Assembly (NCBI GenBank): GCA_942486035.1
Contig: CALNXK010000023.1
Span: forward strand, 882,501-946,500
Length of the DNA: 64,000 bases
DNA from: Porites lobata
Taxonomy: Eukaryota > Cnidaria > Anthozoa > Scleractinia > Poritidae
Direction of reading: 5' to 3'
The translations under genes and the position numbers were made by a program. Position 1 is the first letter of the stretch. Each line of letters starts with the position of its first letter. The notes under the pieces are model-generated. The model saw only the letters and a program-made list of their open reading frames with translations. It ran no database searches and was not told the DNA's origin. Below, in pieces: positions 10,601 through 20,524 of the stretch.

Positions 10601-13600
10601 ATATTGCCTGCATCCACCTGTTCCGGCTCAAAACTTCCAGTTTTGCGTTTCCTAAAACAAGAAATTTGAAAAGATCATTCATTTTTCACGGATCTAAAGT
10701 TGCCACCGGGCCTCGATTAAATATAAAGGACATGTTATGGAAAACGGTTTACATACATTGCCTCTATAGTTTTACGAGGTGAGGGGGGCCCTTGCCCTTG
10801 TCGCGACAAACGCTCCGCTCTGTAATTTTCATAATGCACTTCTTGTGTGACATCTTTCAAATCCTGCATGTGTGTTCTGAAAACGAAATCGGTGAGATTT
10901 ACTCTTAGCATAACGACACGAGAAGAATGCACAATGAGATATAATATTCCTTTTCTCTTGAACAGGAATACCAGTGAATGGATAGAAAGGGGAAGGAACT
11001 GAAGAATAATTGGGCGCGGTTTCATTTGCACCTATCCCTAAACAAGGAGCCGTTTGGTACATCCCAATTAACTGTAGTGAAATAATTTTTTGAAAAAACA
11101 CGACTTAAGTTCATCATACAATCGACCCTTCGTTACACGACGGCGTCTGGAGGAATCAAACATGTTCAATCTCAGAATCGACACCCGATAAAGACGTTGG
11201 ACGTTGGCAAGAGTTTGGAAAAGCACAACATAACGGGAGAGTTCACAAGCAGATCAACCAACAAAATTGTATTCAAGATCACGAACCTAACAACACTACT
11301 CCGTCGTCATGTTGGAGTGAAACAACAAACATAGCAGCGTCACTTGATTAATTTATCTTTCAAGTATAGAGCATCGCAAAGAAAATCGCAGTTTGTGCGG
11401 TAACTTTCAATTAGTTGCAAGCGTAAAGAAATGAAAGGTCTCTCTTTCTCACCTGATCAACATGTTTCTAAGCTTGATAAAGTCACAGTGCTCGGGGTTT
11501 TCAACTGCAAATTAACACAAGTTACAAGCACGTTATTATAGTTCCTGCCCAATGCCCCTTTTCTGGTTACGCGTGTGACTGGGATGCTGTTGTGTCATTT
11601 TGTCCTATGGGAGATGGGACTGTTTTGGGGACCCGAGCACATTTTCCATTGTCTCCTACGAGCAGCCTGAGAAAACAGCCGACAATTCGCGACGCCACCA
11701 CTGGTTTCCCCGCGAAATTAAGTCTAAGAAACGAGCACTGAAATTCCATACTGATGACGCGTCACTACCCAGATCTGGGTAGTGCTTCTGATTGGGTGAA
11801 GCAAATTTACAACCAATAGTATTAGAAGCACTACCCAGATCTGGGTAGTGACGCGTCATCAGTATGGAATTTCTGCGCTCGTTTTTCAGACGTCATTTCG
11901 CGGGGAAACCATTGGTGGCGTCGCGAAATGTCGGCTGTTTTCTCAGGCTATACCACGAGTAGTTCTATTAAATTCACCCCAAAAACAGTCACAAAGTGCA
12001 GTTCAACACAACACCGACCCAGTCTCAAGTTGCCATACCTGTCAATAGACAAGCGCACGCACGATCGCACTGGCTACTGTCATGGTGGGGACACAATAGG
12101 AAGCTTACGCAGGGGCGTTTTTGAGTGACGCGTGACAACTGGAAGTGGGGCTTTTTCCCTGCTTTTAATATGCAATGACGCTACTAACTGTAGTCTCCCT
12201 CGCAGCCGTTTTTTGGATGTCACTCAACGCTCCCCCAACGCTTCTTTTGGGGGAGCGTTACGTGACATCCAAGAAACGGCTGCGAGGGAGACTATACTAA
12301 CTGTGAAGTGTTTTCACTCTTACAGCGACAATTTGCTGCGCAAAACCACAACCTAAGACTGCAAAAAGTCCACTTCCCTTTGACGTGTGTCCCTCAAAAA
12401 CGCCTTTGATTAAGCTCCCTGTTATAAACTTAAAAACGAGTCTGCGTTTATAAACAATATTGACAAAGTTTGCAAATTCTCTCTGGAAATGCTCTAGGGT
12501 ATTCTAAAAACTGTCATTTAGAACGAAATAACTTAATGTAAGAGTTCCTGGAGATTGAGTGGGACTAAATTAACAAACCTTCTGCCATTCCCCAGGGGTA
12601 CTGCCTAACTCGTACTTGCTTGCCTCGGACGTCCGTTATTGTGTTACTGCCTATCACAGCAAAAGGAATACTACCCTGCAAAAAGATATGAACAGACATA
12701 GAGCAGAGACTATAAGAGATTTGACCTGCTAACTGAATAGTGACGTTTTCTCTTCCACTTTCCATGTAACCAATGGGCTCTTTGCATGATACGGTCACAT
12801 GATACAAAAAAACACCTTGCTGAATGGCAAACGACGCAGAGGGGCAAAAAAAACAAAGAGATAGCCTCATTCAAAAAGCTCACAACCTTTCTTTTAAAGG
12901 TCCCACTGCGCCATTTGCCATCCAGCAAGGTGATTTTTGTATCATGTGACCGTCTCGTGCAAAGGGGACTGCAAAGGGCCCATTTCAAAGGTCACATTCA
13001 ATTTGCACGCCGCGTTTTTGGCGGGAAAAAGTCTCTCAGACTGCAGTTTTTTTTGCCAGGAAATCGTATGCCCACCGGCGTTCTTTATAAAGAAAACTGA
13101 ACATATACAAGTAAGTTATAAAGTTTTAAGAATCAATAAGGGCAAAAAAATTATTGCAACTCTCATATTATTTGTTGACTTTAAAGGCGAAAGTCAAGTT
13201 TGCCTTTGACAATCCAGGTAAAAGCCAGTTGAAGCTTCTTGTGTGATGTTGCAACCTGACACTCAAATGGTTGCTTATTTGAAAAGAAAGAGTTTGTTTG
13301 GTTTTAATTCAGGCCTAAATAAATTCTGTATTGGGCAAAGTTATTCGTCTTATGACGAAAGCCGCACGCATGGGACACGCATATGAAATGTTTTTTGTGG
13401 GTCATTTCTTGACTTAGAGCATCGTTTCAGTCAAGTATTAATTCTTCACTTCTCTAGAGGTATAGTAATTTCGATTTGCTGAACTTTTAGATAAAGGGAA
13501 TACTGGAATTCTACCTTCAATTCCTGGTTTATCTCAACAAATTCCTCATCATCTTCGCTGTCACAATCTGGAAATGAGTAAATCTTGATACCATGTTCGT

Positions 13601-16600
13601 CAATTTCGTCTAGGACCTGGTAACAAAAGAGTCACAATTTTGAACTTAGCATATAGCCCTTTACGCGACATAAAGGAGCGAAAGCAAAGGCGTTTCTTAG
13701 GTGAAGCACATCAACCGGAAGTGAACCCGTTTCTCTTTCAATTTTCCACAACACTTCCAAATTTGTATTGCTAAGCGTCTATAGTCTCATAAAAGCGATA
13801 TGACCGAAAATTAGGGAAAAGCAACTACATGGATACAGTTCAATTCCGGTTGACGTGCAACGCTCAAAAACGTCTTTGCATAACGTAAACCCCCGGCTGG
13901 AACTTTCTTGAGATGATGTAAGCTGGGGTTAAAGGTAGCTTGCTACAACCAGTTGCAAAAATACTTGAGACACTCTACCTTATTTTGGCTTAAACGGCCT
14001 GAATAGCAGCGAATTGAAGGAAAAAAGGCCGGTTTTTCTTCGGAGTGTTTTGTAACTGGTTGTAGCTTAGAAGTCTGTGCATGAAAATTATGTCTTTAAT
14101 GTCTTGTAAGGTGGCGCCATGGAAAAATAATATTTTAGGGAAGCACTTGCGTTTCTTGAGCAATTTTTAAAAGGACTGTCTTTTTTAACTTGTTGGCTTT
14201 CACCACCACAGGTACCCCAAGCTTCGGGAACAATATTGAAAAAAATAGCCGTCTCAAGTGTCTCTGATCACCCCCAGATACATGAAAGTTACAGCAGGGA
14301 TGAACCATGTATGCAACGTAAGGACTTCTTTAATAGATGTTATTTCCTCCCTCAGTTTGTATCCCATTTAAAATAGATTAGTTCTCAAAAAAACTCCTGC
14401 TGCACAAATTACTTCGTGACACTCAAATTATCATTTTAATCCTAAGGTACCTGTGCTACAACTAATTGCAAAGGAAGTCTTACTGGAAGTGTTAGTTAAT
14501 ATTGGGATGAACATGTGAGGGCTTTGACAATAATATTACCATATGAAAAATAAAGTTGACCATTCTCTGACCTTTCTTTTAAGTCTTTGCATTTCGAATT
14601 TTGTTAAACAATCAGCTTTGGCTATAACAGGAACTATGTTAACCTTGGTGTGTAACATTCTCATAAACATGATGTCTATAGGTTTTAAGCTGAGAAAAAG
14701 GACAAAACACAAATGACAGCAATAATATTAGTACCAACGAGATAAAACTTTCTTAAGAGCTTGAATGGTAAGGAGCAAAAAGTACTAGAAAAACAGAGAC
14801 CCAAGGAGATCTATGTTTGTTTCTGTTCTTTTTCTTTTATCAAAATGGAATCTCTGCTAAACCCCACATATCGATAATGCCCACTTTTGTTTGCCCTTAT
14901 GGATTATGTTGTAGGTAAAATCCACTCTTAGGTTAAAATACAATTCAACCTAGTTTGGTTCAGGATTTGTTTGATAGCCCCGATTTTTCAGAGGAGACAA
15001 TGGAAATTCTGGTTTAACCTCACAAAAAAGGATTTTACCTACAAAGGGTACATTCACTCATGTTCTGACCATCTATACTATGGCCACTTTCCTCCATCCC
15101 CAAGGTGACGGTTGTGGGTTTGAATGTTTTATTTTTTTAATGTATTTTTTTGCCAGTCAGGCTCAGCAGGACAATAATTTGTTATTAATAATCTGTTTTG
15201 CAAAAATCTGGAGAAGGGTTAGTTTATGATTCTCTGAAGGCATGGTGAAGGTGATAACGATGATGATGATGATGATGAAGTTGATAACAGTGATGATGTT
15301 GAAGGTCGAGATAACCATTATGGGGTGATTTATGACCATGGCAGTGAACGTCACAGTGATGGAAGGTGGAGTATGGGAGTCACGGGTAATAATAATGATG
15401 ATGGGTAATATCAAACTGATAATGATGATTCTGATTCTTGTGGATGAGAAAATGATAATTGGAAGTGATGATTGTAATATTCTGAGTGTTTCATCACCAG
15501 ATGAAACACCGAGTGGATGAGATCACAGCGAGTATTTTTAAGTTGATGATGATGTTTGAAACAAATGAAATTGGATGCAAAATGAGCAGTTTTTCATCTG
15601 ATATCCAAACACTCATTACACATTAATTTCCTTTGAATTTTCTTTATGAATTATTAATGAGTTTGAGAAGTAATGGTGACTGTCCACGAAAAAGAGACAA
15701 CAAATGCAGAAGTACACACTCTACATGACTAGCAAAATCTGCTATCCAACTTTAAAAATCTACAACAAATGCAAATACTAACCCATGACCATGTGGACAT
15801 ATAAAATATAGACAGCAGTGAACTCTGTTGTCTACTATGTGCCGTCGATTAAGGCCTGATTCATCTTGCAGGTAAGTCTCGTACTGTTGGTCAATGTAGT
15901 TAGTTACAGCTTGCCAACTATACAGTACAAGAAAAAAAAAACATCCTTATTTGTCACCAATTCGTGGCTTTAAATGTAAGTATATATAACCTTATTCCTA
16001 CATCAATCTTGGGAAAGGTGTTCCAATTTCTAACAGCTACATATAGTACCTTTAAATACAAATTCATCAAGCAAGACATGCTACAGTGCACACTCCTTAA
16101 ATGATATCTAAATTTTCAAATTTCTTCACTAGTGAAAAAAAAAAATAAATTGATGCTCATAAGCCCTGGGCTTATATGTCTTCATGAGGGGTGGGGATTA
16201 TAACCGGACCAGAAAAGCACTTTGATTAACAAGCTGTAGCAGTGCTGATTAAGATATGTTTTTTATTCACTGGTTTTTAATTTATTAAGCTTCGAGATGT
16301 CACAATAAATCCATTTACCTTCAATACAAGCTAGATGGGGGCTTATATCAAAGGGGAGCGGGGGGCGGGGGGGCTGTTAATCGGATGTTTATATTTACAG
16401 GTAGAGGGGCCGATAATTGAGAGGGATTATAAGTGGAGGCTTATAAGCGGCAGTTTACAGTATGCAAGTATCAGATTTAGAGGAGTCTTACCAATCTGTA
16501 TTGTCTACAGCATCAGCAAATCCTGGAGTGTCTACCACTGTTAATCTTAACCTGATACCTTTCTCTTCAATTTCTACAGTGTTGGTTTCAATTTGAACTG

Positions 16601-19600
16601 TCTGGTGAATACGATCTACAAACCCAAACAATAAAACAATCATTTTCCACACCCTCATCATCCTACCCAGAATATATAACCGGTTAGAACTGAATCAGGA
16701 CTTCATCTTTCCCTTGAGGCTAGAGGTACTTAGACCTTGAGGTACATAATTACCAGAATCACTAGGCAGTACTAATTAAGGATAAAACAAGTGTGCCTGT
16801 ACAAGGAGGTATACATCTTGAGTTGGGGGGAGGGGGAACTTATTTATCTAATCTCCCAAAGAAGGTCATCACACACTTTGGTACAATTAACAAGTCTTAG
16901 TATCAGTTGAAGACCTCCTAGCTTTCCCAGCCCACCCTTACGAATATTTCAATCCCACTCTAGTTTGCCATCAAAGGAAAACCAGACTATTTTAAAAAAA
17001 AAAGATAAGTTGAGGTGGAAGGGTTAAAGGTGTCAGACATTTTAAATAAAGGGAGATAGGCAGCTCTTTAGCCAAAACCGGGTTATCTTCAGTTGGCACA
17101 TTGGCTCTGTAGGCCTCATTTTGGGTCTGTCAGACAAAGGGGTCCTGACCTTGGGCCCCTCCCTAGTTCCACCAATGATTAGGTTTTACACTCACAAGTT
17201 ATTTATACATACCAACTGCTTTAGGAATTGCTGTCTCATCATATAAGTCAGTAAGAAACAAGCTATCTACAAGGGTTGACTTTCCCAAACCAGACTCACC
17301 TGGAATAGCAAAAAATCGGTTATAAAAATCAGTTATTTAAAAAAATTATCGATATTATTAGAGGTGAAGGACCATTTAGATTGTATTAAGTATACTGCAG
17401 GGTCAAAACTCATCTGTTTGACAATTTAAGTTTTCAAATGAAAGGGAAAACAAGTTTCTTGTAATGGTTTGATAATAATATTATCATGCATCAGTAACAA
17501 AAGACATTCAAACTAAAAAAGGTCAGTGATAAGAGATCTTGCAATTGTTTGCCGCAAGAAAGGAATAGCCTGGTCTTAATTAGGTTTATCAAAAAGTATC
17601 AATCAAAGTTCCCTCAATAGCCTATTCTATAATGGACCAGTAAGTGATTGAAAATACAGATGTATTGTGCAGTTTACTGGTTGAGTTTGTATCGAAACAA
17701 CATGTATCAAAAACAACAGGTTTCCTGATGGACTATCACCACTCCAAGCAAAACTTATTCCTCACACACCTTAATCATTTATATCCAGCCAGATGCGTGT
17801 GTTACAAGTCCTTTGATCATTCAAGTCAAAAGCTATAGTCACTTTAGACAGGTGAGAGTTTTATGCCATATAACAATAATAAGTTAATTTGAGATTGTTA
17901 ATTGCACAGCACTTACCAACAACCATAAGGGTAAACTCAAACCCTTTCTTCACAGATTTTCTATGGACTTGGTTAGGGAGGTTAGCAAAACCAACATAAC
18001 CAGGTTCCTGTGAAGAGAACAGAAAATATGCCACAACGTGACCTTGTATCTTCTATGCATGTCAATTGAGGCAAGCTCATTGCTAGAGAGGCATTTGCAA
18101 ATAACATTGTAATGCAAAACAATAAATCTCATTTTGGATAAATATAACAGTTGCACTTTGGTAAATTAATCTTGGTTGCAACATCTTTGACAGTACTTTA
18201 TAATATTTTATGTATAACTTGTTAATCATTTTTAATCAAAACAAACAAAACAGCAAATATATACAGAAACCTTAAGTTATCGACAGGTTGAGGTTATAGG
18301 AAGCACCTTATTTGTGACTACCAACAAAAACATTACATTTGCCACTGTTTAGGTTTTAACAAGACTGGTTGTACCATGCCATTTTCAAAACTGGATTCAT
18401 TTGAGAGTACAATCTATTGGTCATATTCAGCAATAAAAATAAGTGAAATCAAGTATAAAAATAGCTTGTTCAGGTAAGGCACCTTGAAAACATGCATATG
18501 AATTTAAGTTAGAGACGTCCACCTTAAAAGGGAAATGATTTTTACATTTTAAAACATACCATGCATAGTAACAATAATTCCTCTGGCCTCAGAGAAAACT
18601 TTCACTGGGAATTTTTTGGCTAATTTAATTACCGGTAAGTAGTATTATGGTGTTATTAACATTTAGTAAGCAAAGTCACCAATTAATAGCAATAAGGGAC
18701 ACTCAAATCAGTGTGTAATCAGATTACAAGTGAAGCAAAATTTGCACCAGTGTCTGTGTTTTAAGCAAGTTTATACCAATTTATTCTAACAAAACATGGT
18801 AACAAAAGAAATGTGGAATTTTGGAAAAGCAATATAATAATTGATATTGCTGCTATAAATTCTACTGCCCCTTGAGGCTCACCAATGAAATAATATTATT
18901 GCTGTGTCTTAAGTGGGGGGGTTCAGTGACAAGGTCAGTGATAGGTTGGGTATCTAGAATAGAAAGAATAGAATAATTGGCACAACCCTTATGTCTAATA
19001 TAATTATTTTTGAAACTGCAATGGATAAAATACTCTGGCAATAGCTGTTTTTGTTACAAAGAGGGTTCAACGAACTAAAGGCATAACGGCACACACCTCC
19101 AACTACTTTTCGACCCTCCCCCCCCCAAAAAAAAAACATCCGCAGTTAACAAGGTGGCTACTTATTTCGTCGATCTCCAATAATTAGAACAGAATGAATT
19201 TTTTTTTCAGTGCAAATTCTGCGTCAGAGTGGTCAACTATACAATGAATGACATCGGATAAAAAAGTGCTTTTACAAAAGGACTCTTTAATAGGATTAAA
19301 ATCCAACCGCAAGGTCCATACTTGACGCAGTGCGGATGTAATTGAATTCCGATCGCAGATTATATAGGAGGAAAATTTATCTGAAATGCAAATATCAACT
19401 TCCCATTTCACTGAATTAACGTAATCGCGGGAAAAAAGTCAAATCGACCACGCATACAAAGAATTAGTTCAAACTTAGGGTTTCAAACATCTTTAAAACT
19501 TTCGTGATAAAAGCACTGAATTCTCAATCGCGTTGAGTGACATGAATGAAAATTTGGAAAATTCGAATGCAAAACAAAATGACCGAAAGTTCGCGATTTT

Positions 19601-20111
19601 TACAGCTGTACAAATGAACACATCATTGATCGCAGGATTTCTCAGCAACTTCACAAATAAGGAAGATTGTTAGCCTCGTGTACTCTCTACATCAAGAGTT
19701 AAGGGTAGGGTATTTAAGCTAAATTCATCGTTTAAGACAAGAACACAACAAGCCAAAGGCTGTGCTCAGTGTGCAGTGCACGAAATCATCACATGGATAC
19801 ACACAAAAATTGGAACTCGAACTTACCGGGTCTTTAGGTGAATAGAACGTTGCCCAAAATCCGTCAGTTATGGAAATAAAGAAAAAAGAGTTAGTGTTTA
19901 AATTAATTTAAAACTTAGAAATTTTAGCCCCGGTTATAAATCGTAACTGAACTAGCGGTGATCGCTTCGCCTCCTGTCTCTCAGGAGGTCTGAAATCATA
20001 CAACTCAAGTGTGACAGCGAGTGAATAAAAAATCACAATACCTTTGTGAGCTTCTGAGGAAACTGCAGTTTTGCTTACGATTCCACGAGAAGTTCTACTA
20101 CTTATACTCAT
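7692..20111 (-). CDS. Septin GTPase, SEPT2/SEPT5 class
   Basis: Proposed exons, 5' to 3' on the minus strand: 20111-20042, 19831-19827, 18007-17917, 17299-17213, 16615-16492, 15917-15783, 14689-14572, 13616-13515, 12675-12579, 11504-11453, 10876-10796, 10651-10561, 7775-7692. They total 1137 nt (378 residues) with every phase consistent. Septins are GTP-binding proteins that assemble into hetero-oligomeric filaments under the plasma membrane and at the cleavage furrow. Visible motifs: YVGFANLPNQVHRKS with the basic stretch before the G domain; P-loop GESGLGKST; G3 DTPGF; G4 AKAD; septin-unique element around DESGLNRRH and VENPEHCDFIKLRNML; C-terminal heptad segment KEKEAELRRMQEM. The length and the short coiled coil fit the SEPT1/2/4/5 group, not SEPT7. 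A typical DTPGFGD reads DTPGFAD here. Two junctions are unusual: a 5-nt exon 2 and a GC donor after exon 11. Confidence is high for the family and moderate for those two junctions. Confidence 0.93.
8715..9560. repeat. 166-bp tandem repeat (minisatellite), about five units
   Basis: The word GGTCGAGATCGA(C/T)CAGTTG recurs at 8864, 9030, 9196 and 9362, exactly 166 bp apart, and in diverged form at 9529. Each unit also carries TTTTTTCTTTTTG and CCGTGTTCC, the words GTGCCAGTTATGCGTTG and CTGAGTTTTATT, and GCCTAACTGGCACTAAGCCTG. The central units are nearly identical and the last is more diverged. The array lies in the last septin intron, between exons 12 and 13. Confidence 0.9.
9977..10469. mobile_element. 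Mutator-like MITE with about 100-bp TIRs in septin intron 12
   Basis: The ends TAGCCTGCGAAAACATCCG and its inverse at 10450-10469 continue as roughly 100-bp inverted repeats. A perfect 9-bp TSD, ATTCCGGGA, lies at 9968-9976 and 10470-10478. The subterminal words ATTCCATACTGATGACG and GCTGATTGG are shared with the element at 11663-11950. The right border is 91 bp from septin exon 12. Confidence 0.85.
11663..11950. mobile_element. Palindromic MITE in septin intron 9/10 region
   Basis: The arms begin AGCCTGAGAAAACAGCCGACA and mirror each other through the word CACTACCCAGATCTGGGTAGTG, which occurs once in each arm and is itself a palindrome. The flanks TCCTACGAG and TACCACGAG match at 7 of 9 positions, consistent with an aged 9-bp TSD. 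It shares internal words with the element at 9977-10469. Confidence 0.75.
12191..12294. mobile_element. 104-bp palindromic MITE with 9-bp TSD
   Basis: The arms read TAGTCTCCCTCGCAGCCG inwards from each end and are almost fully complementary, so the element is a near-perfect hairpin. A perfect 9-bp TSD, TACTAACTG, lies at 12182-12190 and 12295-12303. It sits in the septin intron between exons 9 and 10. Confidence 0.85.
12775..12972. mobile_element. Inverted-repeat element in septin intron 8
   Basis: ACGGTCACATGATACAAAAA followed by CACCTTGCTG near the left end recurs inverted at about 12918-12955. The outer borders are TTTGCATGA and TCGTGCAAA. The TSD is not resolved. About 100 bp separate it from septin exon 9. 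Confidence 0.65.
13937..14068. mobile_element. Small MITE with CTACAACCAGTT termini
   Basis: GCTACAACCAGTTGCAAAA at the left and TTTTGTAACTGGTTGTAGC at the right are inverted repeats about 130 bp apart. A third partial copy, GCTACAACTAATTGCAAA, lies near 14455. All are within septin intron 7. Confidence 0.6.
15240..15480. repeat. GAT/ATG-rich simple repeat
   Basis: A degenerate trinucleotide tract with the core GATGATGATGATGATGATG at about 15260-15280 and scattered GATGAT words to about 15470. The apparent open frames across it are low-complexity artefacts. Confidence 0.75.
15486..15672. mobile_element. Dispersed element with GTGTTTCATCACCAGATGAAACAC, copy 1
   Basis: It starts with the self-complementary word GTGTTTCATCACCAGATGAAACAC in near-complete form and ends in AATTATTAATGAGTTTGAGAA. 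The same start and end occur at 34996-35255, showing a dispersed family. It lies in septin intron 6, directly 3' of the GAT-rich tract. Confidence 0.7.
19827..19831 (-). other. Proposed 5-nt septin microexon (exon 2)
   Basis: Exon 1 ends one base into a codon and exon 3 starts a codon with GAA CCT GGT TAT. Bridging them in frame needs 2 nt modulo 3. The only consensus site between them is CACCTAAAG|ACCCG|GTAAGTTCG, whose 5 nt give Asp-Pro and yield KDPEPGYVGF, matching the NPETPGYVGF-type junction of vertebrate SEPT2. A branch-like CTAAC and a pyrimidine tract lie about 70 nt upstream of that AG. In the same frame the upstream bases read ITDGFWATFYSPK without a stop, so a longer exon with a non-AG acceptor is an alternative. 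Confidence 0.5.
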
Positions 20112-20493
20112 GGTGCTTTATCTAAACTGGCACAGATCGAGAATCGGCGCTTCCGACGTAAAAAGGCGCAAAAGTGTTTGAATATAAAGTATCTTCAGAT
20201 TCTTGTCGTTTGTCGGATCCAGACTTCCTTCCGAGTCTTCCGAAACAGGCTTGGTCGAATACCTCAAATATGACAGAGATGTCACAGAAATTTTAAAAAC
20301 CTAGTAGAAATAAAATCAATAGTTTATTTAAGTCTTATGTTTCAAGGAAATACAATGTTTTTGCATAACGCGGGAAAGATATAATGCGCGCAAAATGGAC
20401 AGTCGCGAGGGTTCTCGCGTGTTGTTGATGCTGCTAAGATCGCTCGCAACGCCTCAGGGGTAATCAGTCTCTAATGGCGGCGTTGAGAAACGA
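20112..20493. promoter_or_regulatory. Divergent promoter interval, septin / MED19
   Basis: Only 382 bp separate the septin start codon (minus) from the MED19 start codon (plus). The interval must hold both core promoters and both 5' leaders unless an upstream exon was missed. GC and CG content rises near 20380-20480. I see no clear TATA box at a meaningful distance from either start. That fits a bidirectional housekeeping-type promoter. Confidence 0.6.
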
Positions 20494-20524
20494 ATGGAAA
20501 GCTGTCCTCGAAAACAGCAGTTAG
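20474..20524 (+). CDS. Upstream ORF overlapping the MED19 start
   Basis: An ATG 20 bases upstream of the MED19 ATG opens a 16-codon frame (MAALRNEWKAVLENSS) that ends in TAG inside MED19 codon 11. It is out of frame with MED19, so ribosomes starting here would bypass the main start. Both ATGs have C at -3 and G at +4, so neither is clearly favoured. Its use depends on the transcription start, which is unknown. Confidence 0.4.
   Translation: MAALRNEWKAVLENSS

Noticed and set aside
15163..15414. Ile/Thr-rich frame on the minus strand
   Set aside because: It is the translation of a GAT/ATG-rich simple repeat.
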